Shown here: in pieces, positions 34,850 through 45,575 of the stretch
Layout of the letters: the number at the start of each line of letters is the position of its first letter
Numbering within the stretch: the stretch's first letter is position 1
NCBI GenBank assembly: GCA_965153355.1
Contig: OZ231126.1
Coordinates: forward strand, 19,096,001-19,160,000
Reading direction: 5' to 3'
Length of the DNA: 64,000 nt
DNA from: Flaccisagitta enflata
Lineage: Eukaryota; Chaetognatha; Sagittoidea; Aphragmophora
Position numbers and translations under genes: made by a program
Notes under the pieces: generated by a model
What the model saw: only the letters and a program-made list of their open reading frames with translations
Told to the model about the DNA's origin: nothing
The model's database searches: none

Positions 34850-35060
34850 ATATCGTTTTCGGAAGGATCGCTCTCTGTCTCTTTTCTGGTCAATCTGTCT
34901 TTTTATACTTTTTCGGAGGGCTCGCTCTCTGTCTCTTATTTGGTCAATCTGTCTCACATCGCTTTTGGAAGGCTCTTTCTCTTTCTCTCTTTTGGCCAAT
35001 CTGTCTCGTATAGCTCTCGAGAGGCTGTTTCTCTTTTTTGATCAATCTGTCTCTCTGACT
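34850..35060. repeat. Tandem repeat, ~55-bp unit
   Basis: Four diverged copies containing CTCTGTCTC and GGTCAATCTGTC, each preceded by a TTTTCGGA(A/G)GG-like piece. Confidence 0.75.
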
Positions 35061-35560
35061 GTCACTGATGACCTTCAGTCAAAATTAATTTTGTTTCATA
35101 ACATGTATTTTTACCCTTCTCTCCATTGTCCCTTCTTTCACCCCGTCATGTCTCCTCTTTTTTTTATACTCTCTGGTGTCTGTAATGACAAGGTTCTGTC
35201 ATAGAACGTGAGACTGGTTTCAGTGGACCGATGAATGCATGTTATGAATGCTATGTAATCAAATATTATATTAGGTGCAATTTATCTTCTTTCACTGCAC
35301 AACGTCACCATCATGTCAGCCCACTCAGCTTAGTCCGCTACGTCAAAACTAAGCCACCATGACAAGCCATCACTGAGGCCGGCCATATAACGTGGGCTAG
35401 ACTCAAACTACTTTTGATTCCTGAAGGGCTGTAAATCAAACGTCGTTCAATGAATTCACGACGTTAGTACGATCAAGCGTCAAAGTTCCACGATGTCATT
35501 GAGAAGTCTCGATTTTAATCAACTTTCAATGACGGATCGGACGGCGAATGGAAACAAGGC
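35061..35560. other. Spacer, no gene seen
   Basis: No ORF, repeat or RNA gene recognised. Confidence 0.4.
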
Positions 35561-35868
35561 CGGATACACGGCTACCCAAGTGGCGTTTGTGTGGGAAGGG
35601 ACAGTGAGAAAAAAGCCTAGCCGAGCCAGGCCGAGCATGAGGGCAAGAGCAAATATATGCAACAAGTGACGCGAGGTCACAATATCGTTGCGGACGGGTG
35701 GGCAGGGGCATCCAACCCCTATCCACACCTCAAGTCCCCCGCTCACATACACAAAAAGCATCTTAAACGCTTGTCTCCGCACTTTTCGAATTGGGTCACG
35801 GACCGACGGACGGACCGACGGGCGGACAAAGCCTCTTATAGAGTTGCGTGTTCGCAACTAAAAAAAAA
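35561..35868 (+). mobile_element. HT elements: type A 5' end followed by a full type C
   Basis: AAACAAGGCCGGATACACGG opens a type A 5' end. Inside it, from about 35664, a type C copy has GGTCACAATATCGTTGCGGA, GGGCAGGGGCATCCAACCCC, then (GACC/GACG)n, CAAAGCCTCTTATAGAG and the hairpin AGTTGCGTGTTCGCAACT followed by AAAAA. Confidence 0.65.
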
Positions 35869-36077
35869 ACGCCCATAAACGCTAGTAAAGCTATGTGTTA
35901 CGGACGGACCGACGCGACGGACGAAGCAACAGACAAAGTGGAAACTTTTGAAAGTTTTGATATTCCTTACAGCCCTACACAAGACGGGGCATATACAACT
36001 TTTGTTTTTCATACTTGTGGTTTTGTGGATATTCACGCAGCATGAATCATGCTCATGTTGCTGTTGCTGTTGTTGTT

Positions 36078-36080
<3 letters not shown>

Positions 36081-36175
<95 letters not shown>

Positions 36176-36186
36176 GAAAGAAAGAA

Positions 36187-36222
<36 letters not shown>

Positions 36223-36223
36223 A

Positions 36224-36287
<64 letters not shown>

Positions 36288-36310
36288 AGGAAAAGAAAGA
36301 AAGAAAGAGA
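36081..36310. repeat. (GA)n then (GAAA)n microsatellite
   Basis: About 90 bp of GA followed by about 135 bp of GAAA. All long open frames across it are artefacts. Confidence 0.97.
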
Positions 36311-36457
36311 GACTGGGAAGGCAGAGAAAAATCTCTTCTTGAAGACGAAATGTCAAAAAGATTGAATCGTGAAAAGGGTAAAGCCCTCAAAAGGCCCCCA
36401 GATCTGGACGCAAGAACATCAACGGAATTCTACGCTTCATTAAAACGAACACAACTA

Positions 36458-36794
36458 CAGACGGGACCCTAATAAGAGCGGAGGAGGGACCCAAAGTTTT
36501 AGCATCACCCCCTACAGCTTATAGTTCGGACGGAATATAAAATGCTATATGTCACTTTTCAACCCACCATACCCTACAGCCCAAACGGATCATCATATTG
36601 ACCTGAAATTTGGCATGGAGACTCACCATGACCATAGTTTTGGGGCCACCGAGGCGATTTTTGAGAAGTCGCCCCGTTCCAGAAATATGGGGGTGGGGTG
36701 GGGGTACCCCTGGGGGCAAAAATGTCAAAAATTTTTTTTTTCGATTTTTTTAATTTTTTTGACTCGGAGGCTTAATTTAGTGTCTTTGGCACCA
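36458..36794. repeat. Left TIR of the pogo-like element
   Basis: CAGACGGGACCC..ATCACCCCC, then GACGGAATATAAAATGCTAT through GGCTTAATTTAGTGTCTTTG and GCACCA. It mirrors 42428-42374 and 42092-41824. Short open frames in it are not genes. Confidence 0.9.
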
Positions 36795-37449
36795 AAATAA
36801 AGCATTTTTTCGGTATTTACTTTGATTGAATGCATATTTCTGTTATTTCAAACCTAACATGTCATTTTACTCATTTTTCCAGATTTTCGTCGATCTTCGA
36901 GGCTTGCGAATCATGCGCCAATAATAGCTACTATTAGCTAGTCCAGAGTTCTACAGTGGCTACCAGAAACAGTACGTTAGCTCATTAACATTAGAAAATA
37001 GGAGATAAGAGGTTGAAAATGCCTGATTAGGGTCTGGCAGCCTGCCTAATGATGCACCAGGTATCGTAGGGCGAAAAAAAAGGTAACTTTTTGTCTTGGC
37101 GCAACGCAAGAGTGAGTTAGGAATTCGGTTGAGAAATCCTTCTGTCGTCTGCTCAGGAAAATGAAAGTGTAATTTGTTTACCACAAGTCGTCAAACTTGA
37201 GCTAGGCTGACAAAATGACTGCCAGTCATGTACATGTTCTAATCTATTAGTAACTATTCTGCATCATTTAGGCCACAAGTCAAAGGCGACCAAACATTCT
37301 GCACTCATTCAAATTCATTACGCGATCATCCAGCACGAAGACTCCGAGGTAACTAGACATGTAAAGTAATTGAATGATAGGTGTAATGATTGGAAAAAGC
37401 TATAATTTAGGAGATAAAAAAACACCTGTTTGATATTTTACTCACAGAT

Positions 37450-37956
37450 ATGGCCGAGGGAGTGGACGATTGGATGCCCATTTTGTTTACGAAGATGATA
37501 CTTCGACACGATGTTGAAATTTCCACCTTCCTTGGCAAAGAAGTCATTCTTCAAATCGACGAAGCTTACACCATTGGAAAATCGATTGCCGTAATCTTTG
37601 ATGAGAATGTAATTGGCCACGTCGACAGGAGTGCTAGAAGAGTGGTCTGGCGTTTCCTACGTTCAAAATCAAAACTGCAAGCTAACGTCTATGTTAGAGT
37701 GGGAGAATGGTGTAACCAGTCATGCTTGTCCGTCGTGACTCATTCCCAGGAGATTGGCTTGAGAATCCGTTTCAACGATTTAAATAGGTCTGATGCAAAA
37801 TTCCTTCTTGCCCATTTCACACGAAAAAGAATGTATTCATTTCCTGGGGTTGGCGTCATGAATTGCCCCGACGTCTTGAGGCCATTTATTTGCCCCTGCA
37901 AAGATGAAAATGGAGTTTCTTCTCTCGTTTTTGGCATGAACATGCCGGTAGATTGA
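37450..37956 (+). CDS. HIRAN-like accessory protein of the pogo-like element (168 aa)
   Basis: ORF from ATG 37450, two bases after a good splice acceptor (TTTTACTCACAG), so it probably follows a 5'UTR intron. The segment SIAVIFDENVIGHVDRSARR and then VVWRFL resembles the 'AV..G..VGHVPR..S' core of HIRAN-type domains, which bind DNA ends in SWI/SNF and other proteins. The C-terminal part (FICPCKDENG) is unassigned. A potential donor (ATGCCG|GTAGAT) overlaps the stop. I could not make a frame-preserving join to the next exon, so I treat it as a separate product, possibly from the same promoter. Its place between the TIRs suggests a role in transposition, but this is inference. Confidence 0.6.
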   Translation: MAEGVDDWMPILFTKMILRHDVEISTFLGKEVILQIDEAYTIGKSIAVIFDENVIGHVDRSARRVVWRFLRSKSKLQANVYVRVGEWCNQSCLSVVTHSQEIGLRIRFNDLNRSDAKFLLAHFTRKRMYSFPGVGVMNCPDVLRPFICPCKDENGVSSLVFGMNMPVD

Positions 37957-38071
37957 TTTTTTTCTTCTAAAGAGCACAATGTCATTTCTCATCTCTTTCC
38001 AGGTTTCTTTACTGTAACATACAGTAGTTTGTAGACCGTAATCTGTAGTTTGTAGACTGTAGTTTGTAGAA

Positions 38072-39014
38072 ATGGCCAAGCGGAAGCGCAGAGACATTGA
38101 TGACAACGACGACAATTGGGAACCGGATAAACCTATCAAACCAATTGCCAAAAATGCCAGTTTGTTGGTGGCCCTCGCCAAGAAGAGGAGGACGAAAGGG
38201 AAGGTGGAATGGCGATGCGTCACCTGTGGGAAACGCTGCACAGACCGAACACAGTTGAACAATCACAAAAAATTGCATGGTAGTTGTAGCTTCACAAACT
38301 AGTAGTAGTACTAACATTTCTTTTTCAGGTTCTTGGACAATCCGTTGACCAAATCAAACGGTAATCTTCTTTGACCAAATGCTATGTCTATTTTTCTCAG
38401 TCCAAAAATCCGATTTGATGCCTCAAACTCAACCATCGATTCTCGGCGAACCATCAACTTCCGGCGAACCATCAACTTCCGGCGAACCATCGACTTCGGG
38501 CGAACCATCAACTTCCGGCCAACCATCGACTTCCGGCCAACCATCGACTTCCGGCCAACCATCGACTTCCGGCCAACCATCGACTTTGGGCGAACCATCG
38601 ACTTCGGGCGAACCATCGACTTCCGGCGAACCATCGACTTCCGGCGAACCATCGACTTCCGGCGAACCATCGACTTCACGCGAACCATCGACTCCCCACG
38701 AACCATCGACGTTTGGCCTCCCTTCGACTTCTTGCAAACCAACGGCTCAACAGAAAAGGAGAAAAAAAAGAGAAAAGCGTAAAGGCAAGTATAAAACTGA
38801 AATGTCAAGCATGATTTTTTTCCTGACGTTAGATAAGACATAAGTGAAGACCTCAAGAAAGTGATAGCTTTAGCGACTAAAAATCTGAAAGCAAATTAGT
38901 TTTAAAAATGATGGCAGAAAAGAAATTTTTGAGTTGAGATCACCAGTGTTTCAACTTGCTGCTGTGTGTGAAGTGTTAAAACGTTATCAATGTCAATTTA
39001 ATTAAATAGTGAAT

Positions 39015-39085
<71 letters not shown>

Positions 39086-41497
39086 GCCGGATTATCGTGC
39101 AACTTTTGTGGCAGACGTTACGCTTCCGTCGACAGTCTTTGGCTGCATAGAAAAACTTTCCACCTCAAGCGTGAGGTTTACCGATGCAAACGCATTGGTT
39201 GTCGATTTTCTTCCATCGACAAGTCCAATGTTGCTCGTCATCACGCACTCATCCATGTCCGTGGAAGAAAAGAATACATCTCGAGAAGGAGCATCTCATT
39301 GAAGAAAAAACGCGACGCCATCGAGTTTTGGAACACCTCCACCCTCTCAACTCCCGAAAAACGAAACCATGTCGAAATTCGCTTCCATTTGACCCCCAAT
39401 ACCCAGTCAAGAGTATTCCGAAAGACAGACAACACCATCAAAGCTAGACGTTCACTAGCTAAAAGCTATCGCGTCGAGGGTGGTGGCCGAGAGGTCGATG
39501 AATTTTGGATTCCGATCGAAGAAGGCCTTCTCCTTAAGTTTAAAGAGCGCCGGGCGATGGGCGCCGTTGTCAAAATTCGTCATCTCTTGGAGTTTGTCTA
39601 CGAGATTTGCGCAGAAAAAGGATTCAACATCGCTCTTGAGGCTCAAAAGCGTCAATGGGAGAACACGCGCGAAGTTCTTCGGAAAAGAGTCGGTCGCTTT
39701 CTGGAGAAATACAAAATTGTCGACAAACGCGCCAGTCGGCAAATTAACAAGAACGAGAAGGTAAATTAATCAAATAACCATACCGTCATACCAAACCTGA
39801 TGCTGTTTACTTCCTCACAAAAAATATCATGCTGTTTACTTCCCCACAAAATATCATGCCGTTTACTTCCCCACAAAAATATCATGAGACATTTAATTGC
39901 TTTCATGAAGGTTTTGGCCAGAGGCTCAGCGGAGATGCTTCAAAAAATTCGATGGATGCGCGCGCACTATGACATTCCTCCATCCCGAGTTTACAACTTT
40001 GATGAGCTCCGTTTGAATTCGTCCGAGCAAGGTCTGAATCAACGCACTCTTGAATTCGCTTCCGTTAAAGATCCCATCGTCAAAAAGATCGCCAACCCGA
40101 AGGAGGCATTTACTGGCATCTTGTTTGCAAACGCCGATGGGTCAGAGTTAATGGTTTTTCTCGTGACGAAGAAAGGGCTTCCGGTTGACAGCAACATCCA
40201 CACCATCACGGTCGAAGATCGAGATTGGAATTCAAAGGAACAAAGCGTCAATGTGAAGAAATTGGACGTTCAATTCACCATAATAAATGGAGTTACCGTG
40301 GTGAAGGTGCCTCCCGGCATGAAAGCTTGGTGCGGTGGGAAGGTCACAATCGCTTTTCTCCTTCTCACCTTGTTTCGTATGGACGAACCATCTATCCTAC
40401 AAGTAATTGACATATTCTGAGTTGATTTTCCAAAAGATTTCATAATAACTTCATCTTTGTAGAGTCGAGCATAAATGCTCCTCCAATCACTTTTTCCTTA
40501 TTTCAAATATATTCCATTTGCAGTTTGACGCAGCACCAGGACACTTAGATCCTGTGATTTGGCGCATCATCGCAGAATCGGGTCGTCTTCCCGTTCTCAC
40601 GCCACCTGGAGCATCAGGCTACGTGCAACCATGCGACTCCTTCATCAATGCATCCTTTCAAAAAGCCTATCAAACAGTAAGACAATGGGGTGCTTGAAGC
40701 AAAAAAAAATGACACTTAACTTAAATGACACTTAACTTAAATCAGTAAAACCTGTATCTTTTTTGCCATAGGAAACTGAAGAATGGTTGATCAGCAACAT
40801 CATTGCCCGACATCGCGACGACAACTTGGAAGACAGTGTCCCGAATCCTTCGCTTGCTGAAGTGTGCCAGCTGGTGGGGAAAGCTGCTCAAGCAGTTACT
40901 CCCGCCGTGCAGCGCAAGGCGTTTCGTGCAACAGGTGTGTCGTTAGCCATCGACGGGTCTGAGGACGATCAGATGACCAAGCCTTTGAAGGATCTGCTCG
41001 AGAAGCACAACCAAACCCCCGTCGTCAACACCGCGAACCTCACGCGCTTCATGACACCAGCTGCCTCAATGCAAAAGACGTCCATTTCAAAAATTTTCGA
41101 GATTCTCTGTGCCGATGCGGAAGCTTCAAAATCTTCAGAGTTTCGGCACGATCCCCCAGCTTTTTCCAAAAAACTCAAAAAAGATCAACGGTGAGAGAGA
41201 TACGAGAAAGAGATGTCAATCACAAGCCCATTTTCAGATTCTCTTGAGTACACCAGACTTTTTGTCTACAGATTCAAATGTGCGGGATGTGGAGTCGAAT
41301 ACGCCACGAAAAATTATTCCAAAGCGAAAGTACATGTGCACGACTGCCCCACTCGCGCGTTTCTCTCAAGTGGATGGCGCCCCAACTCCAAGTCTTGGCT
41401 AGCGGCAAACGGTTTTTTTTGGAGGACGGATGCAGTGGTGGAGGGAGAGGTCTGTGTCTGTCCTAGACCTTGCAGGGCAGTCCACAAAATCGATTAA
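38072..41497 (+). CDS. Zinc-finger DDD transposase, pogo/CENP-B-like (851 aa, seven exons)
   Basis: Exons: 38072-38279, 38401-38784, 39087-39760, 39911-40402, 40524-40676, 40772-41190, 41272-41497. All phases agree. Introns are GT-AG except the second, which is GC-AG (AAAG|GCAAGT). Residues 1-9 contain a basic nuclear-type signal (AKRKRR). A C2H2 finger uses C49, C52, H65, H69. Residues ~75-185 are a Ser/Pro/Thr-rich linker of EPSTSG repeats. Two more C2H2 fingers use C202/C205/H218/H223 and C231/C236/H249/H254. A helical region to ~422 resembles a CENP-B-type DNA-binding HTH. The catalytic core has VYNFDELRLN (D453), FDAAPGHLDP (D588) and SGYVQPCDSFINASFQKAY (D624), spacing DD35D, as in DDE_1-superfamily transposases. 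The C-terminus has a C780/C783/H798/C802 zinc knuckle. All three D residues are present, so it looks catalytically competent. Confidence 0.85.
38443..38715. repeat. 18-bp coding minisatellite (EPSTSG)
   Basis: About 15 copies of CCATCGACTTCCGGCGAA within the second coding exon of the transposase. The 18-bp unit keeps the frame and leaves several other frames open too. Confidence 0.95.
39020..39086. repeat. (CT)n(AC)n that forms the splice-acceptor tract
   Basis: A CT run followed by ACACACACACACACAG lies directly upstream of coding exon 3 and supplies both its polypyrimidine tract and its AG. Confidence 0.85.
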
Positions 41498-41823
41498 CTG
41501 TGCTGCTTAAATGGACACCTTGCATCATTTCTTTGTTTTCAATCCATTTCAAGCTTCCGGTTTCAATTTATATCTCAGCGTGGGTTCTTCACCAAATGTC
41601 TATTGCATTCCATTTCCTTTTGTGTTCATTAGATAAAAACAACATTCAGTGCTTGAAAAAAATTATACCTCTTTTGTGAAAATGGAGAGTGAAGCATGAT
41701 CTAGACGAAATAGTCAAATCGGCAAAAAGCAAAATTCTGCGTAAGTCTCAAATTTGACACTCTCTCATCAGAAGTCAATAAATCGTGATTGAAAACAGTT
41801 AGATAGGTTATAATGACATTTAC

Positions 41824-42428
41824 TGGTGCCAAAGACACCAAACTAAGCCTCCGAGTCAAAAAAATTTAAAAAATCGAAAAAAAATTTTTTGTCATTTTTG
41901 CCCCCCAGGGGTACCCCCACCCCACCCCCATATTTCTGGAACGGGGCGACTTCTCAAAAATCGCCTCGGTGGCCCCAAAACTATGGTCATGGTGAGTCTC
42001 CATGCCAAATTTCAGGTCAATATGATGATCCGTTTGGGCTGTAGGGTATGGTGGGTTGAAAAGTGACATATAGCATTTTATATTCCGTTCAAGTTCAAGC
42101 AAATTTCTAACTTGCTGTGGTGGAATATACCTTAGGTGGATACAATTGGCGCCACTGTGGCGATTTTAAAATTTCCACCTAGAACACCCCTAAATTGTCA
42201 AAATTGGAGAAAAAATTGTTCATTTTTTTGGGGGGCGCCAGAGGGTGATTTTGCAAAATCTAAGGGTGTTCTAGGTAGAAATTCAAAAATCGCCACGGTG
42301 GCGCCAATTATATCCACCTAAAATGTCAACCGCCATAGCAAGTGAGAAGAATGCTTGAGCCATATAAGCTCTTGGGGGTGATGCTAAAACTTTGGGTCCC
42401 TCCTCCGCTCTTATTAGGGTCCCGTCTG
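41824..42428. repeat. Right TIR of the pogo-like element, interrupted
   Basis: Inverted copy of 36458-36794. Between 42093 and 42373 it carries sequence absent from the left TIR, including a complete 190-bp MITE. Confidence 0.85.
42132..42321. mobile_element. 190-bp MITE nested in the right TIR
   Basis: TTAGGTGGATACAATTGGCG and, inverted, TTAGGTGGATATAATTGGCG at the ends, continuing to CCAC.GTGGCGATTTT. Further inverted pairs (CCTAGAACACCC / GGGTGTTCTAGG) lie inside. No TSD was identified. Confidence 0.75.
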
Positions 42429-42543
42429 TACATATACAACTACATAAAGTAGATGTCGTCTGACAGTAGCGACAGAAAATTTGATACAAAACTTTTTGAC
42501 AATATCTATTGACTTATTGACAACTTTGGTTATCATTCAATAT

Positions 42544-43162
42544 TAGACCCATTTTTTCCCGAGACTTTTGTAGTTAGAAAACATATGACAGTGCCATATT
42601 ATTGCAAAGTCTATAAGCTATCATAATGTAAAAAGAAAAAAACAATTTTCAAAATTCTTGGCTCGGGTTTTGAACGGTGAAATTTGTTAAAAATACATGA
42701 AATTGAAAATTTCAAAACGAAAATTTTTAAAATCTGATTGCAGATTCTTATTCTCCATGAAAAAGTATGTACACAAAGTATAATTCATTTTCTAAAATTC
42801 TTATGGGAACATGACAAAAAATCTGATTTTTGTTGAAAAAAGTGAACAAAAGAACAATTACGCGCTTTTCGTTAGTTTTTTTAATATTTGACAGGCTTCT
42901 TGTAAAAATATCAAAAAAAGAAGAGCACTTTTCAATTATACTTTTTCATGAAGAATCTGAATCTGCAATCAGATTTCAAAAATTTTCATTTTGAAATTTT
43001 TATTTTCCTATACTTTTAGCAAGTTTCACCGTTCGAAACCCGAGCCAAGAATTTTGAAAATTGTTTTTTTCTTTTTACAACATGATAGCAGATAAAGTTT
43101 GCAACAATATGGCACTGTCATATGTTTTCTAGCTACAAAAGTCTCGGGAAAAAATGGGTCTA
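42544..43162. mobile_element. 619-bp foldback MITE with 8-bp TSD
   Basis: Arms of ~300 bp pair along their length (TAGACCCATTTTTTCCCGAG at the outer ends) around a centre near 42850. An exact 8-bp duplication TTCAATAT flanks it (42536-42543, 43163-43170). Confidence 0.9.
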
Positions 43163-43730
43163 TTCAATATCAAACAATACATCATTTGAAAGGTTATCAA
43201 AAGTACTTAAAAAGCTGAATTGGTGCAAGTTGGTCAGTCCTTTGGTTTGGCCTCAATATTGAGTTAAAGTATGGTGGTTAAGATTTCGCTACTCAGAATT
43301 TGTATTCATATAAAAGAACTTTGAATCTGTTTTTTACTACTATCTAGAACATAAGTATATCGACAGTATGGGGATTGGTAAATTTAACAGTATAGGAATC
43401 ATAGAAAAACCGCCAAAACATGTCAGATACTTAATAATACGTCTTTGGGCTTCAACACATATTTGTATGTGGATTTTCTAAGCACTTTAACACAAATGCT
43501 TTGTATAAATGCATGATAACTATCCCTCATAAAATTTTTTTTTTAAAAATTCCTTAGTGTATGCCATGTTCTCCCTTTTGCTTCAGTTGCAATCCCAATG
43601 ATTCAGAGAGGTTGAAATCAACGAAGATAATGTAGCGAAGGTGTTGGGCGCTGTAATTAGGACCAAAAATAGGGTGGAAAAAACCTCCAATCTATCTGAA
43701 AGGAGACTTAGTAACTTGTAAAGAAACTAG

Positions 43731-44150
43731 ATGCATTTTTTTGGCCATTTTCTAATTGAAGTATCAAACTTGTGTAGGAGGAGGATTCGTGTAGAAGACG
43801 ACGATGCTTTGGTGACAAACTTTACCCATCAAGATTGGCGACAGTTCCATTGTGACATTGCTTTATCATGGATTTGTGAGCATTGTAAACTTTATCATTG
43901 TTGTATCCCTTTTCCATTGTTTATACAAATGAGAATATCTTTAGAACATACAACGGTTTGTACCCAACTGTCTCTCTTTCTCCAAACAGATAGACAGACC
44001 GTTGGGGTCTTTAGTTCAGACAAGTCTGTTTCGCCGCCCGTCACTAATCATCTTCCTTTGTCATCATCTTTCAGGTCCCATATGAGGCTTCACACTGGCC
44101 CTCTTCCAATGACAATTTGTGACACTCGGGGAATACTAAAAAGACATTAA
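43731..44150 (+). pseudogene. Fragmentary coding sequence ending in a zinc-finger-like motif
   Basis: A good splice acceptor (TTTGTCATCATCTTTCAG, near 44073) precedes SHMRLHTGPLPMTICDTRGI followed by LKRH and TAA. HMRLHTG matches the second half of a C2H2 finger plus linker. The upstream part of this frame (LCRRRIRVEDDDALVTNF) may be unrelated. I cannot assign a gene. It lies inside the 42464-45295 element and may be its remnant. Confidence 0.35.
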
Positions 44151-45465
44151 ATAGACAATGAATATCTTCGATTCATGATGCGATTCATGGGCCATTGGGA
44201 CGGAGAACCATAGCATAAGGATTAAGCGAGCTAAGCATATAAGGGGCAAGTTCTCCCTTCAATATCAGTGGGAATTTCCCTCTTATAAGTGGTGCATCGT
44301 CCACTTTACCCATAACCAGTCTTGTCTTAAGCCATACACCTTCCAAGTGCGGATAGGGTGGTGTCTGACCAGTTCAAGTGGAAGGACAGCAGCCGATGCC
44401 GTATGCGGCAGCATACGTGTCTTTTATAAATGAATTCTAAGTGCGTCCCAGGTTTTATCTACAAGGGCCCGTAGTCTAACCCGATGTGGCAGGGACGCCC
44501 GACCGGATTGTACCGATTCCTGTTAGGGCATGAAGGCCGATTCTCTTTACCCATTCACCCTCATTCTTAATTAGCCCAGTGTTTGCGAGTATTTGGTGAT
44601 TATTTGCTCCGTTAGTCAGGAAATTGGAGTGACAGCAAATAGTTCAACTTGCACTTAGCAGCATTGCAGTTTCCGGGGAACGCACGGAGGTGACTAAAGA
44701 CCCCAACCCACCCTAGTCCCGGACATGACCTTTTTCTTTTAGGAGATTAGCTTCCATCATTGAGTTATAGCCTGTCAATTCTAAACGCCTTGAGCTAAAA
44801 GGATGCGGTTTGCGGCATTTGGTCAGAAATTTAAAATAGTTTCAGAATCTCACTGATTTTTATATAAATTTTTTATTCTTAACAGAGTTATTGCTTAAAG
44901 TGCCTGTCGATATACATATGTTCTGGATAGTACTTCAGCTTAAATTACCTAAGAAAAATCGAAAAGGCCATAATTCAAGTACTACAGATCAGCAGATGAG
45001 ACAATGGGCCAACGAATAGCCTGACACAGCAGCACAAAGAGCCGTGGAGCAAAAATGAAGTAATGAAGGATTTACAGACAAAATTTGTCTAAAATGATAT
45101 TTATTCAACCATCATGATTGAAATCATTACTGAGCCTAATTCATACGAGCAAAATACCTCCACATGGTCAGCTTTTGAGGTACTTTGGAAGAGTTTTCAA
45201 GTAAAATTCCATGCAGGGTGGAAAAATATGTCTGATTAGCCAAATATGCATGTAAGATGGAGATCAACTTTGTATCAAATTTTCTGTCGCTACTGTTATA
45301 CTTGGAAATACGGGGGCCCTAATATCCTCATTACCATTTGTGCAAATTAAATGAAACTGTATGTATAATGCTTATGTCCTATAAGGTTGACGATGGCGTA
45401 TAGTAGCTCTATTAATAGAAAATTCTTTTGAATATACTAAATCAAATTCGCTGATTAGTAAATCA
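44151..45465. other. No ORF; moderately complex sequence of unknown origin
   Basis: 44200-44760 is less AT-rich than its surroundings and not tandemly repeated. It could be the non-coding tail of a retroelement or of the preceding fragment. I recognise nothing specific. Confidence 0.35.
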
Positions 45466-45575
45466 GCTTCTGGAATTGGTCTAGTGGTTAACTCACTTGA
45501 CATCAGGTTTATCTTGATCATTTTATTTAGTCAAAGGTTCCAGGTTCAAATCCAAGTCAGGCAAAGGGATGAAGG
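45466..45575 (+). ncRNA. tRNA-like sequence, possible SINE head
   Basis: TGGTCTAGTGGTTA fits a Pol III A box and GGTTCAAATCC fits a B box, about 60 bp apart. TTGAC..GTCAA could form an anticodon stem with a loop too long for a tRNA unless it holds an intron. The T stem and acceptor stem pair poorly. A tRNA-derived SINE or pseudogene fits better than a working tRNA. Confidence 0.35.

Larger units (their letters stand above)
36458..42428. mobile_element. Complete pogo/CENP-B-like DNA transposon (5971 bp)
   Basis: Termini are inverted repeats starting CAGACGGGACCCTAATAAGA, identical over the first ~54 bp. They are flanked by TA on both sides (36456-36457, 42429-42430), as expected for the Tc1/mariner-pogo superfamily. 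The long TIRs resume after an interruption and extend to 36794 on the left and from 41824 on the right. Inside are a HIRAN-like ORF and a seven-exon DDD transposase with no stop codons, so the copy may be recently active. The right TIR carries a nested MITE (42132-42321) and about 100 bp more than the left. Confidence 0.9.
42464..45295. mobile_element. TIR element (2.8 kb) inserted in the TIR of another
   Basis: A perfect ~27-bp terminal inverted repeat begins CAGTAGCGACAGAAAATTTG and continues ATACAAA at both ends. A clear TSD was not seen. It contains a foldback MITE, a short zinc-finger-like coding fragment and ~600 bp of higher-complexity sequence. Confidence 0.75.

Noticed and set aside
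36549-36800. ORFs in the TIRs of the pogo-like element (also inverted at 41866-42102)
   Set aside because: The same frame in both TIRs simply reflects the inverted repeat. No splice or start context.
38330-38361. Possible 32-nt exon between the first and second coding exons of the pogo-like transposase
   Set aside because: Despite a good acceptor it introduces an in-frame TGA when joined to the preceding exon. Skipping it keeps the frame.
44200-44760. Ribosomal or other structured RNA gene
   Set aside because: The sequence is less AT-rich than its surroundings, but no conserved rRNA or snRNA segment could be recognised.
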